A DNA stretch of 38,851 nucleotides from Cryobacterium melibiosiphilum (GCF_003602235.1 NZ_QZVS01000056.1:1-38851); one strand, 5' to 3'; positions 25,169 through 33,469 are shown, counted from the stretch's first letter. The notes: generated by a model not told the origin, from the letters alone. Program-made: numbers and translations.

Positions 25169-25896
25169 CGGAGAACAAGCAGATCAAGGAACGCCGTCGA
25201 CTGGCACGGCACCCGGCCCGGGCGATCCCCGAGCTGGCCGCAACGGGACCCGGGCAGGTATTTAGCTGGGATATTACGAAACTGCCCGGCCCGATCAAAG
25301 GGACCTGGTTCGATTGCTACGTCATGATCGACATCTTCTCCCGCTACATCGTCGGCGCCCACGTCCACGCCTCCGAGACGGGCGAGCTGGCGGTGGAGAT
25401 GATGAAGGAGATCTTCGCCATCCACGGGACACCACACGTCGTCCACGCCGACCGCGGCACGTCGATGACCTCCAAGACCGTCGCCGCATTGCTCTCGGAT
25501 TTGGAGGTCACCAAAAGCCACTCCCGGCCTCGCGTGAGCAACGATAACCCGTTCAGCGAGGGCTGGTTCAAGACCCTCAAATTCGCCCCGGTGTTCCCCG
25601 AACGCTTCGAGAACGTCGGGGAGGCACGAGCTTTCATGGGCGGATTCGTGGAGGACTACAACCACACCCACCGCCACACCGGCATCGGGTTGAACACCCC
25701 CGCAGACGTCCACTACGGCCTCGCCGCAGCCAAATCGATCGAGCGCTCCAGCACCCTCGCCGACGCTCGAGCCCAAACTCCTGAGCGATTCAGTACCCGA
25801 CAAGACCCCAAAATTCTGACCCTCCACGAGACCGTCTGGATCAACAAACCAGCCCAAGACGACGAGGCCAAGAACCCCACGAAACTACACGCCTAA
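24883..25896 (+). CDS. IS3-family OrfB, DDE transposase
   Basis: From ATG 24883 (MHAYRQITAAGWSTRDAAEL) 337 residues; in the same frame it is open back to 24652 and could be fused to OrfA. The rve integrase core is complete: first Asp in FSWDITKLPGP, second in VVHADRGTSMTS, Glu in FSEGWFKTLKF, and DYNHTHRHTGIG near the C-terminus (the N-x-R-x-H variant). The N-terminal HTH (TRDAAELVGVSGATATRKA) is present. The enzyme looks functional. Confidence 0.85.
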   Translation: MHAYRQITAAGWSTRDAAELVGVSGATATRKATVALPIPAPALVPANKLNQGERARILDTVNSPTFVDLPPIQIYAQLLDQGIYLGSISTIYGILTENKQIKERRRLARHPARAIPELAATGPGQVFSWDITKLPGPIKGTWFDCYVMIDIFSRYIVGAHVHASETGELAVEMMKEIFAIHGTPHVVHADRGTSMTSKTVAALLSDLEVTKSHSRPRVSNDNPFSEGWFKTLKFAPVFPERFENVGEARAFMGGFVEDYNHTHRHTGIGLNTPADVHYGLAAAKSIERSSTLADARAQTPERFSTRQDPKILTLHETVWINKPAQDDEAKNPTKLHA

Positions 25897-25924
25897 ACTC
25901 CCGCTGGCCTCATCCGCCTTGACA

Positions 25925-26463
25925 AATTCCGCTTCCGGCAGTGCGTTCAGAGTCTCGCTGTCAGGTCCATCGCCCACGCACCGACAGAGGTTCCCCTGCG
26001 GGAAAGTCGAGAGGCACCTGGTCGGGCGTCCCATCGCCGGGTTGTCCGACCAGCACGGGGATCTATGCCGCAGAAAAAAGATACCCGGCGCGATGATCTG
26101 GGTGATTGTGTCGGAGTCCGGATCGGACTGGGCACCGGTTCCGTATGCCATTTCCATTCCTGCATCGACGGTGATCCCCGGAAACAATGCGGGAGATCCA
26201 CGGCCACGGAAGGCCTTCCGAGTGCGTCCAAGATGTGAACGCGGTTCGTTGGCTGGGCTTCAGCAGCAATGTCAAAGTAATCGCCAACACCAACGCCAGT
26301 CTGGTCGACCGATGAGATGGCGATGTTGGAGTCCGTGGTCACAGACAGCTGTTGCCTGCCCGCTGAATGCGGGCTGATACAGACGCGCGTCGCCGGTAAG
26401 TAACGCCTCGTCCGGGTACCGACTCACGACAATGTCGAAACCTTCCCGCGAAGTTCCATCCAC
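25925..26463 (-). pseudogene. Decayed gene truncated by the IS3 element
   Basis: Joining frames on the minus strand gives FDIVVSRYPDEALLTGDARL, then SNIAISSVDQTGVGVGDYFD with PTNRVHILDALGRPSVAVDL, then FPGITVDAGMEMAYGTGAQS, then IPVLVGQPGDGTPDQVPLDF. Each piece looks like real protein, and frame changes are needed near 26345, 26190 and 26090. The 3' end is lost at the IS boundary (25924). No family was recognised; the sequence may belong to a secreted or surface protein. Confidence 0.5.
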
Positions 26464-26634
26464 TTCGGGACAGTGGTTAGATCACTCCTGATGATGCGTG
26501 TCCGTTGGTGCGTGCGTTGCTTTTCGGGATCGGTGTCTACTACCCGCGGGCGTGGACAAGTCGACCGTTTTGAGGGTCGAGTGGGCGGATACCCTATTCT
26601 CGTCCCGCGGGTCGGGAACGGTGACCTGAACGCC

Positions 26635-28839
26635 CTACCTGACGGCGTTGGTCGTTTCGGCGAAGTCGTCTCCGCCGTACTTGGCGTTAGCGACGCTCAT
26701 CACATCGGGCCACATGCGGTGCCGGGCGGTGGCGGCCTGAAGACCCGAGAAGAACGTGTTGCGCTGGCTGCGGGCCTTACCGCTCACGTTAACCACCCCG
26801 GCGACGGTGGCGACCTGGGTACTGGCACCGGTCATCCAGGTGTCCTTGCTCGCGTCGGTGGTCCCGGTCTTGCCGATCATCGGCACCTTCGGAAACGTCG
26901 ACCTGTTCGATGCGGTGGCGGTACCCCCGGTCATGACGCGCTGCATGGCATAGATCATGCGAGCGACAACCTCCGGCTCGACGGACTGCGTCACCGTGGA
27001 TGCCGGAATCGGCAGTTCGACGCCGTCCAAACCGATGATCTTGTCGATGGCTACAGCGCTGTGGGTCTCACCGTTGCTCGCAATGCCAGCGAAAGCGACG
27101 GCCATGCTCAACGGGGCAATCTCGTTGGTGCCGAGCACGGAGCTGGCACCCTGCTGCAGGGCATCGCCGTCGGCCCGATGAATACCGAAAGCTTCGGCGG
27201 TCTTGCGGATGCCGCACAGGTCGAGTTTCTTGGCCATGCCAATAAAACCGGTGTTGATCGAGCCGAGGGTTGACTGGAGGGCGCTGTAGTTGGCGCCGGG
27301 CTCATTGGCGTCGTTGCGCGGGTTGAAGGGTGGCGTGTCGTAGTCGTAGTTTTGCCTCCCGAGGCAGCTGTCCTGAAAATTGCCCCAGTTGGACTTGCGG
27401 CGGGAGTCGACGTGCTCGTTGAGCGAGTGGCCCTCGTTCAGCCACTGAGCGAGGGTGAAGACCTTATACGTCGATCCGGGCTGAAACCCGAGCGAACCAC
27501 CGTAATTCTGATCGGTGTTGTAGTTGATCCCCGTGTACTTGGTACCAGACCAGGCCAACGACGGGTCCTGGCTGTATTCCTTGTTCTGAGCCATGGTCAG
27601 CACACGCCCGGTGCTGACCTCAACACTCGTAACGACCGCTCCCACATCCCAGCCGGAGTACGTCTGCGGCACGTTCTCGGCCAGCGTTGCCACGGCAGCC
27701 TCCTGCAGCTCGAGGTCGATGCTGGTATAGACGTCATAGCCACCCTGTCGGAACGCAGTGAGGCGGGTCTCGGCATCCGCTCCGAAGGTCTCATTGTTGA
27801 GCAAAATCTTGGTTACGTAATCGCAGAAGTACGCGTTTGCACCAGCCGTCTGGCATCCGGTACTCGGCGCCGTGATGGTCGGCTCGATGACCGAAGCGAC
27901 GGCAGCGTCATGCTCCTCCTGGCTAATGTTCTTGTACTCAAGCATCTCGCCGAGAATGTAGTCGCGACGCTCTTTGTTGGCCGCATAACCGTTGGCCGCC
28001 CCGTTTATCTCACTGTCGGGGCGGTCGAGCTGATACTTCACCGGGTTGTTCACGGTAGCGACCAAGCTCGCGGCCTGCGGCAAGGTGAGGTTCGTAGCGG
28101 TGGTGTTGAAGTAGTAGTTCGCCGCGGATTCGATGCCGTAGACGGTTCCGCCATAGCCGGCAATGTTCAGATAGCCACGCAAGATCTCGTCCTTGTCGTA
28201 GTTCTTCTCCACGCCGATCGCGAGACGCATCTCCTTAAGCTTGCGGTTCACGGTCTCGGTGATCGCGGCCTGGTAGCACACGTCCGCTTCGGTTTTATCG
28301 GAGAGCTCCTCACACTTTTGCACCAACACGTTCTTCACGTACTGCTGGGTGATCGAGGAGCCGCCTCCGCCGCTGCCCATGCCCGGAGCAAGCAAACCGA
28401 TCGCGGCACGCGAGGTACCCTGCAGGTCGATGCCGCCGTGCTCGTAGAAACGCGGGTCTTCAGCCGAGATCGCGGCGTTTTTGGCGTAACCGCTGATCTG
28501 GTCGAAAGCGACCTCCACACGGTTCTGCTGGTAAAACGACGCCAGCAACACCCGGCTACCCACCGGATCTTCACGGTTCGTCGAGGCCCAGATGTTGCTC
28601 TTCTGCGAGAGCTGATCGATCGAGAGGTACTCCGGCAACGTCTCAAAGACGTTCATGGTGTTGGTTGCAGCCATTCCGGAGACAGCGAGAGCCGGGGTGA
28701 CCACAGCAGCAACGAGAACACCGGCAACGACGCTCAGACCGATGAAACCAGCGAGCCCCCCTAAGACGTCGATCGTTTTTCGCTGTTTAGAAGACACGTT
28801 GGCGAGACTATCGGGTATGGCAGCAACGCTAGAAAACAT
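26635..28839 (-). CDS. Class A penicillin-binding protein (bifunctional)
   Basis: 734 residues. A cytosolic N-terminus, one membrane helix (LGGLAGFIGLSVVAGVLVAA, about 26-46), then the GT51 transglycosylase domain: AISAEDPRFYEHGGIDLQG (catalytic Glu about 127), GGGGSSITQQYVKN and NIAGYGGTVYGIESAA. The transpeptidase has FQPGSTYKVFTL (active Ser about 451, SxxK), SIN (SxN, about 527) and IGKTGTTD (KTG, about 655). It polymerises and cross-links peptidoglycan outside the membrane. The ribosome-binding site AGGG lies too close to ATG 28839, so a GTG further in (VSSKQRKT) is possible. Sequence ends soon after the KTG, without PASTA domains. Confidence 0.92.
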   Translation of the reverse strand: MFSSVAAIPDSLANVSSKQRKTIDVLGGLAGFIGLSVVAGVLVAAVVTPALAVSGMAATNTMNVFETLPEYLSIDQLSQKSNIWASTNREDPVGSRVLLASFYQQNRVEVAFDQISGYAKNAAISAEDPRFYEHGGIDLQGTSRAAIGLLAPGMGSGGGGSSITQQYVKNVLVQKCEELSDKTEADVCYQAAITETVNRKLKEMRLAIGVEKNYDKDEILRGYLNIAGYGGTVYGIESAANYYFNTTATNLTLPQAASLVATVNNPVKYQLDRPDSEINGAANGYAANKERRDYILGEMLEYKNISQEEHDAAVASVIEPTITAPSTGCQTAGANAYFCDYVTKILLNNETFGADAETRLTAFRQGGYDVYTSIDLELQEAAVATLAENVPQTYSGWDVGAVVTSVEVSTGRVLTMAQNKEYSQDPSLAWSGTKYTGINYNTDQNYGGSLGFQPGSTYKVFTLAQWLNEGHSLNEHVDSRRKSNWGNFQDSCLGRQNYDYDTPPFNPRNDANEPGANYSALQSTLGSINTGFIGMAKKLDLCGIRKTAEAFGIHRADGDALQQGASSVLGTNEIAPLSMAVAFAGIASNGETHSAVAIDKIIGLDGVELPIPASTVTQSVEPEVVARMIYAMQRVMTGGTATASNRSTFPKVPMIGKTGTTDASKDTWMTGASTQVATVAGVVNVSGKARSQRNTFFSGLQAATARHRMWPDVMSVANAKYGGDDFAETTNAVR

Positions 28840-28854
28840 TCCCTGTGCTCGCGA

Positions 28855-29136
28855 ATGAGAAGCATGCGCAACTGCGCAGGACTACGTCGAGGCCCCAGCG
28901 AGCTGACAATACGGTTTATCAAGGACCGCAAACCCCGTGCAGACCGCGGGACGGGACTTTTGCTTGTCGTGAGCCTAGTCGTCCTGTGCTGTTTCAATCA
29001 CGGTAATCCGGACCGATATCTCTGGATCATCAGCGAGCCCGTCCCGTTCAGCAGCTTCCGTAGCGGACCTTTCCAGCTCTACTTATACGCCGGTCTGGTC
29101 ATTTCAGGCAGCCTTCTTTCCCTACGGGACCATTAG
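28855..29136 (+). CDS. Small membrane protein, tentative
   Basis: An open frame of 93 residues divergent from the PBP gene. Two hydrophobic segments: GTGLLLVVSLVVLCCF and LYLYAGLVISGSLLSL; the N-terminus is basic. No clear ribosome-binding site and no family. A terminator-like hairpin follows at 29138, which supports transcription through here. Confidence 0.35.
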   Translation: MRSMRNCAGLRRGPSELTIRFIKDRKPRADRGTGLLLVVSLVVLCCFNHGNPDRYLWIISEPVPFSSFRSGPFQLYLYAGLVISGSLLSLRDH

Positions 29137-29137
29137 G

Positions 29138-29178
29138 AGGCCGCGGTCTTAGCCAGACCGCTCCGCCGCCCGCGGCCT
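29138..29178. terminator. Two-tier hairpin before the PadR operon
   Basis: Outer stem AGGCCGCGG (29138-29146) with CCGCGGCCT (29170-29178); an inner alternative stem is CGGTCT / AGACCG (29144-29149 and 29155-29160). It separates the small membrane gene from the PadR promoter. Confidence 0.65.
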
Positions 29179-29197
29179 AACCAAACCTAATAAGTAG

Positions 29198-29245
29198 TTG
29201 TCAGCAAGATGGCTGAGAGCCACTATTCACTGTGTGTATAGTGGC
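29198..29245 (+). promoter_or_regulatory. PadR operon promoter with operator palindrome
   Basis: A -35 TTGTCA (29198-29203), 17-nt spacer, then CACTAT (29221-29226) as -10. The arms GCCACTAT (29219-29226) and ATAGTGGC (29238-29245) form a perfect 8-bp inverted repeat over the -10 and start region. This is where a PadR dimer would be expected to bind and block transcription of its own operon. Confidence 0.65.
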
Positions 29246-29249
29246 GGTT

Positions 29250-29777
29250 GTGGACAACTCTCTCACCCTGCTCGGGCTGCTCAGTGTCGAGCCCAGCTAT
29301 GGTTACGATCTCAAGCACACCTACGATCGTTTCTTTGGAGTGCGGAAACCCCTCGCGTTCGGTCAGGTCTATGCGAGCCTGGCACGCATGACCCGTGACG
29401 GGCAGATTCTTTCGCTAGCTGACGAGGCTGGTGGGGGCCCTGATCGTAAGAAGTACGAGGTCACCGAAGTCGGCCGAACCCGCGTCTCGCAGTGGATGTT
29501 CACGCCCGATATTCCCTCGGAAACTTTGCAGAGCAACCTTTTCGCCAAGACCATCATTGCCCTACTCGTCGACGATAATGCAGATCGGCTGCTCGACGTG
29601 CAACGCACGGAGCATCTCGCCCGTATGCGGGAACTCACCCGTGAAAAGCAGGGAGCAGACCTGATGCGCGTGCTGCTGTGTGACCACGCGCTCTTCCATA
29701 TCGAGGCGGACCTGCGCTGGATCGACCTGACCGGCGCCCGACTGACTCAACTGCGAAACGAGATCAAACTGCCATGA
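29250..29777 (+). CDS. PadR-family transcriptional regulator
   Basis: 175 residues from GTG 29250 (VDNSLTLLGLLSVEPSYGYD). The start is chosen because the winged-helix of PadR proteins begins just here (LTLLGLL, YGYDLKHTYDRFFG, LAFGQVYASLARMTRDG); an ATG at 29232 would lie inside the operator. The C-terminal PadR helices (LARMRELTREKQGADLMRVL) form the dimer interface. It ends in an ATGA overlap with the ABC ATPase gene, so it is coupled with the exporter it presumably represses until a ligand (often an antimicrobial) binds. Confidence 0.9.
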   Translation: MDNSLTLLGLLSVEPSYGYDLKHTYDRFFGVRKPLAFGQVYASLARMTRDGQILSLADEAGGGPDRKKYEVTEVGRTRVSQWMFTPDIPSETLQSNLFAKTIIALLVDDNADRLLDVQRTEHLARMRELTREKQGADLMRVLLCDHALFHIEADLRWIDLTGARLTQLRNEIKLP

Positions 29778-30457
29778 CCGCCCTCATCCAGGCTCGTGGC
29801 CTGCGCAAGTTTTTCGGTACAACGGATGCCCTCCGCGGCATTGATCTGGACATCCAGCGCGGCGAGGTCGTCGCGGTGATGGGGCCTTCGGGCTCCGGCA
29901 AGTCGAGCCTGCTGCACTGCCTGGCCGGTGTGCTGCTGCCCGACAGCGGCACGGTATCCGTTGGTGGCACCGTCATCACTGCCCTGAGCGAAGCGCGCCG
30001 GTCGGCCCTGCGCCTGAAGGAGTTCGGCTTCGTTTTTCAATTCGGTCAGCTGCTGCCCGACCTGACAGCGGTCGACAACGTCACCATTCCGCTGTTGCTC
30101 GGAGGCATGAAACGCAGGCAGGCGTTGACGGCCGCGCGTGGATGGCTCGACCGCCTCGGCCTTGAGGTCGCCGCCGATCAGTTGCCCGGCGAACTTTCCG
30201 GCGGCGAAGCCCAGCGCGTCGCTATCGCCCGCGCTCTGGTCACGCAACCGTCGGTGCTCTTTGCGGATGAGCCCACCGGGTCCTTGGATTCCCTCGCTGC
30301 CGAGAACGTGTTGACAGCGATGCTCGAGCTTGTCCGCAAGGCGGGAACGACGCTCGTGATGATCACCCACGACCCGCGCACGGCGGCCTACGCCGACCGT
30401 GAGATTATCGTGCGGGATGGTCAGCTGGCCGCCACTGACAGGGTCGGCGTCAAATGA
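29774..30457 (+). CDS. ABC transporter ATP-binding protein (MacB/LolD type)
   Basis: 227 residues. Walker A GPSGSGKSS (37-45), Q-loop FVFQFGQLLPDLTAVDNV, signature LSGGEAQRVAIARAL (about 141-155), Walker B VLFADEPTGSLDS (about 160-172) and switch His in MITHDPRTA. The ADEPTGSLD stretch is typical of FtsX-linked exporters. It overlaps its neighbours by ATGA on both sides and powers the permease that follows. Confidence 0.93.
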   Translation: MTALIQARGLRKFFGTTDALRGIDLDIQRGEVVAVMGPSGSGKSSLLHCLAGVLLPDSGTVSVGGTVITALSEARRSALRLKEFGFVFQFGQLLPDLTAVDNVTIPLLLGGMKRRQALTAARGWLDRLGLEVAADQLPGELSGGEAQRVAIARALVTQPSVLFADEPTGSLDSLAAENVLTAMLELVRKAGTTLVMITHDPRTAAYADREIIVRDGQLAATDRVGVK

Positions 30458-32673
30458 ATCCGAGTGTGGTGCGTCTGGCTGTGATCGGCAGCCGTGCATC
30501 CTGGGGGCGGCTGCTGGGCATCACCGCCGGAGTCGCCGTGGGCGTGACTCTGGCGCTCCTACTTGGGGGCGCATATCAGGGCTTGGGTGCCCGGGATGAG
30601 CGGTCCAGTTGGATGTATGCCTCCGGGGAGTACGTGGTCGGCGGCGACACAGGCCCGGGCGCGGTGACCGCTGATATGGCGTCGCTGGGCGACGACCGAG
30701 TGGCGCTGGCCCACACGACCGACCGGCACGAGGGGGATCGGATCGTGCGTCTGGATCTCGCCGCCCCGACAACGTCGAGCGTCACGATTCCGGGCATCAC
30801 CGACCTGCCGCAGCCAGGTGAGTACTACGCGTCGCCCGCGCTCATCGACCGCATTGCGCAGGTTCCGCCTGACGAGCTCGGCGACCGCTTCGGCACGCTC
30901 ACTGGAACCATTTCCGACTCTGCCCTCGCGAGTCCTGATTCGCTCGTTGTCGTTGTCGGCGCCAGGACGAGCGCCCTGATCGAGCGCCCGGCAGCGCAGA
31001 TCGTGACCAGTTTCACAGACGTGCCACACCGTGCGGGCACGAACTACCAGACCGTGGCGATCGTGGGTGCCATCGCAGTGCTGTTCCCGGTGCTGTTGCT
31101 CGTGAGCATCGTGACCGGGCTCGGCGCCGTAGCTCGGCGGGAGCGTTTCGCCACACTACGTCTGATCGGCGCCACCCCGCGCACCGTTGCCGCCATCGCC
31201 GCGGTTGAGACATCGGCCACAAGTCTCATCGGGGCACTGATCGGCGTACTGCTTGCTGCGCTGCTGGGCCCGGTTGCCGCGCTCGTCTCCGTCGACGACG
31301 GAGTGTTCTTCCCTTCAGACCTCGCCGTGACGCCGCTTACCGCGGCCACGGTAGTGGCGGTCACCGTCGCGGCCTCCGCAATTACGGCAGGCGGACGCAT
31401 CCGTCGCGCGGGCATCGGACCGCTTGGACAAACGAAACAGCAGGCAGAGAAGACCCCCTCGCTGCTTCGCTTAGTGCCGCTTGCAGGCGGGCTGGGCATA
31501 CTCATCGCCACGACCGTGGCGGTGCTCGCCGGACTGCTCGTTCCGCGCGTCGGAACGCTGGTTGTCATCGGTTTCACCATCACCACCGTGGGTCTGCTCG
31601 TGGCGGGCCCCTACCTCACCCTGCTCGCGGGCGGCATCATGGCTCGGCGCAGCAAGACAGCGGCTGGAGTCATCGCGGGCAACCGCATCCGTCGCACGCC
31701 CGTGGCCACCTTTCGCTCCGTGAGTGGCCTCGTAGTTGCCGTGTTCATGGTCAGCGTCTTCGCGGGTGCCGCGACAACCGCCGACCAGAGCGTAGCCCCC
31801 AATGATGGGCCGGGGCTGCTTCCGGTCAGTACCCTCATTCAGTATCTGGATTCAACGCCCGCTGCGACCGACCCTGCTCGCACCGAAGCGGCTCGCGGGC
31901 GCCTTGCCGCGATCTCGGGCGTCACCCAAGTGACGACGATTTTCACGATTGATTCCGGTGAGGGTCCCGACGCCAACCGGCTCCTGATTTCGGCGGATGC
32001 CGTGAACGACCTCAATCTCGGGATTGTTCCTTCCGCTCCTGTCGTCTCCGTCAACAGCGACGCCCTGAGCGGAGCTCCCGCCGTCTTCACTCCCGCGGAA
32101 GCGACCGACGTGGCCGAGCTGACTCCGCGCATCCTGCTCATCGGCACCAACGGATCACCGGCCGCGATCGAACGCGCGAGAACCGCGCTGCAGGCGGGCA
32201 CGATCGCCGGTACCGGATGGATGCCCGCGGGCACCCGAACGGATCTCGCCGACGATCGGTTGCAATCCATGGCCGCGAGTTTCGCCAACCTCGCCTACTT
32301 GGGTATCGGCGTTGCCACACTCATCGCAGGACTCTCACTCGCCATCGCCACCATATCGGCCATGATCGACCGCCGCCGAATGCTCGCCCTACTGCGGCTG
32401 CTCGGCATGAACCTCGCCGGCCTCCGCCGCATCATCACCCTCGAAGCGGCCGCCCCACTCCTGTCCGTGATGGCAATATCGATCGGACTCGGCTTTCTCG
32501 TGGCCGACCTCATCCTCGTCGGGCTCACCAACGGTGGCCGATCGGTCGGCTGGCCCGATGCCCGCTACATCGGAGCGCTACTTGCCAGCGCAGTGCTTGC
32601 CCTCGCCGCGGTCGCTGTTGCCGTCAGCCGATTGGGCAAGAACACCGACTTGGCCGCGATCCGCTACGAATAG
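30454..32673 (+). CDS. FtsX-like ABC transporter permease
   Basis: 739 residues with two FtsX modules. A signal-anchor helix at the start (LLGITAGVAVGVTLALLLGG), a long extracytoplasmic domain, then three helices starting VAIVGAIAVLFPVLLLVSIV with the FtsX loop RRERFATLRLIGATPRTVAA; central helices near 345-440; a second extracytoplasmic domain; and the last module, with MIDRRRMLALLRLLGMNL and helices to LASAVLALAAVAVAVS. Works with the ATPase as a mechanotransmission exporter or lipid/antimicrobial-peptide transporter. Substrate unknown; PadR control suggests drug or peptide resistance. Confidence 0.9.
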   Translation: MNPSVVRLAVIGSRASWGRLLGITAGVAVGVTLALLLGGAYQGLGARDERSSWMYASGEYVVGGDTGPGAVTADMASLGDDRVALAHTTDRHEGDRIVRLDLAAPTTSSVTIPGITDLPQPGEYYASPALIDRIAQVPPDELGDRFGTLTGTISDSALASPDSLVVVVGARTSALIERPAAQIVTSFTDVPHRAGTNYQTVAIVGAIAVLFPVLLLVSIVTGLGAVARRERFATLRLIGATPRTVAAIAAVETSATSLIGALIGVLLAALLGPVAALVSVDDGVFFPSDLAVTPLTAATVVAVTVAASAITAGGRIRRAGIGPLGQTKQQAEKTPSLLRLVPLAGGLGILIATTVAVLAGLLVPRVGTLVVIGFTITTVGLLVAGPYLTLLAGGIMARRSKTAAGVIAGNRIRRTPVATFRSVSGLVVAVFMVSVFAGAATTADQSVAPNDGPGLLPVSTLIQYLDSTPAATDPARTEAARGRLAAISGVTQVTTIFTIDSGEGPDANRLLISADAVNDLNLGIVPSAPVVSVNSDALSGAPAVFTPAEATDVAELTPRILLIGTNGSPAAIERARTALQAGTIAGTGWMPAGTRTDLADDRLQSMAASFANLAYLGIGVATLIAGLSLAIATISAMIDRRRMLALLRLLGMNLAGLRRIITLEAAAPLLSVMAISIGLGFLVADLILVGLTNGGRSVGWPDARYIGALLASAVLALAAVAVAVSRLGKNTDLAAIRYE

Positions 32674-33045
32674 GCGACTCACACTGGCATCACGAAGGAG
32701 GATTTCGCCGCAACACGACGTCGTCCCGCAAGACGTTCCCCTTACGGGAATTGAGGTTCGTCGGTGGATGGAGCGAGGTGTGAGCGCGAGTACGAACGTT
32801 TGTGCAGACGACTTCGAAAAATGACACCGATCAGATTCGTTTTTTCTGCTCCCGGGGTGTCTCATAACCGATGGCGAGCACCACGGTTCAGGTATGCGGT
32901 TATGCGACGTAGTTATGAGAATCGGCGCGCCGCACGATTCTGGCGGACGCGGGGGAGCCGAGACATGGCGTGAGACGTCTTGTATCTCTAGGAGACCGAA
33001 TCAGTGCGACAGCAGCGGACCACGTCTCTTGCTTCGCCCTTGCTT
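32674..33045. other. Spacer with clustered GTTATG-type sites
   Basis: TCTCATAAC (32860-32868) is the exact inverse of GTTATGAGA (32912-32920); CATAACCG (32863-32870) is the inverse of CGGTTATG (32897-32904). Three sites with unequal spacing resemble subsites of a resolvase res region. The first site lies in GGTGTCTCATAACC, related to the 100-bp repeats at 1.3 and 8.1 kb. No gene is supported. Confidence 0.45.
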
Positions 33046-33186
33046 GATAACCACCTCGCTGCGAGGCGCGGTGATGGAATAAATCAGATCTTGGTGCAAC
33101 CGGCGTCGACCTCATTCGCACAACGGAGGGCTACAACCTGCGGCCGCTCTCGCCGCTCACCGCGACCGTCGCCAAATCGCAGCGGA
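33046..33186 (+). pseudogene. IS3-family transposase C-terminal remnant (copy B)
   Basis: Aligns with the minus-strand remnant at 23993-24235: DNHLAA, then VME, TAA, and CNRRRPHSHNGGLQPAAALA after allowing a frame change. The shared word GGTGATGGAATAAATC carries the same nonsense codon. Only about 45 codons are left. Confidence 0.65.
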
Positions 33187-33265
33187 CGAGAAGAAAACAC
33201 ATCAGATTGCTTCAATAACTTGACGGGCGCATCCCTATGTATGAGGTGGCGCGGATGAATGGCGC

Positions 33266-33283
33266 GGTATAGGTATAGGTATA
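33266..33283 (+). repeat. Three tandem GGTATA units
   Basis: GGTATA occurs three times head to tail, 40 bp before the zinc-ribbon gene. The last unit continues into TATAAG, which could act as a -10 box. Its copy number could affect promoter spacing. Confidence 0.55.
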
Positions 33284-33322
33284 AGTCTGGTTCTTCCTTT
33301 CCTGCTCTGCTAGCTTGCGATT

Positions 33323-33469
33323 ATGACGACAGCATTCGCACCCATCGCCTTTACTAACGATTCGGTTGAGCTTCCAAGCGCCGCTTACATTTGTCGGGGC
33401 TGCGGAACGTCAATCACGACACCCTCGAGCTTCCAAAAATGCCCGGTTTGCGGCATCCGCATCAATTAG
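33323..33469 (+). CDS. 48-residue zinc-ribbon protein
   Basis: A short gene from ATG 33323 to TAG 33467-33469. YICRGCGTSITT and FQKCPVCGIRI supply two CxxC knuckles (residues about 24-27 and 41-44) separated by 13 residues, a typical rubredoxin-like zinc ribbon. The N-terminal 20 residues are non-descript. No ribosome-binding site is seen, so the message may be leaderless. It is 40 bp upstream of the 615-residue gene on the same strand and could be its partner. It was recognised by its cysteine pattern, not by a known family name. Confidence 0.65.
   Translation: MTTAFAPIAFTNDSVELPSAAYICRGCGTSITTPSSFQKCPVCGIRIN

Larger units (their letters stand above)
24373..25924 (+). mobile_element. IS3-family insertion sequence, about 1.55 kb
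   Basis: The left end TGTCAGGGTTGGGTGAGGCCAG (24373-24394, read in two pieces TGTCA and TGAGGCCAG) is matched by the inverted right end CTGGCCTCA...TGACA (25904-25924). The ends are TG...CA as in the IS3 family. OrfA and OrfB lie between. The flanks (TACG left, AATT right) show no target duplication, so the element has been rearranged with its surroundings or entered by recombination. The left flank is an IS30 scrap, the right a broken gene. Confidence 0.75.

Noticed and set aside
27352..28764. Long plus-strand open frame (470 codons) opposite the penicillin-binding protein
   Set aside because: The minus strand carries all PBP catalytic motifs; the plus-strand frame has no domain and no ribosome-binding site.
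29138..29178. Riboswitch upstream of the PadR operon
   Set aside because: The structure lies upstream of the promoter and looks like a terminator of the preceding transcript.
20106..32750. GTTCCCCTNNCGGG-like words at several places (about 342, 1230, 8045, 20110, 25988, 32738)
   Set aside because: Apart from the 100-bp repeat pair, the similarity does not extend past 12-14 bases, so chance in GC-rich DNA cannot be excluded.
11280..32990. GTCTTGTAT words at 11281, 8150 (inverse) and 32974 as one repeat family
   Set aside because: The shared word is only 9 bases and the flanks do not align.
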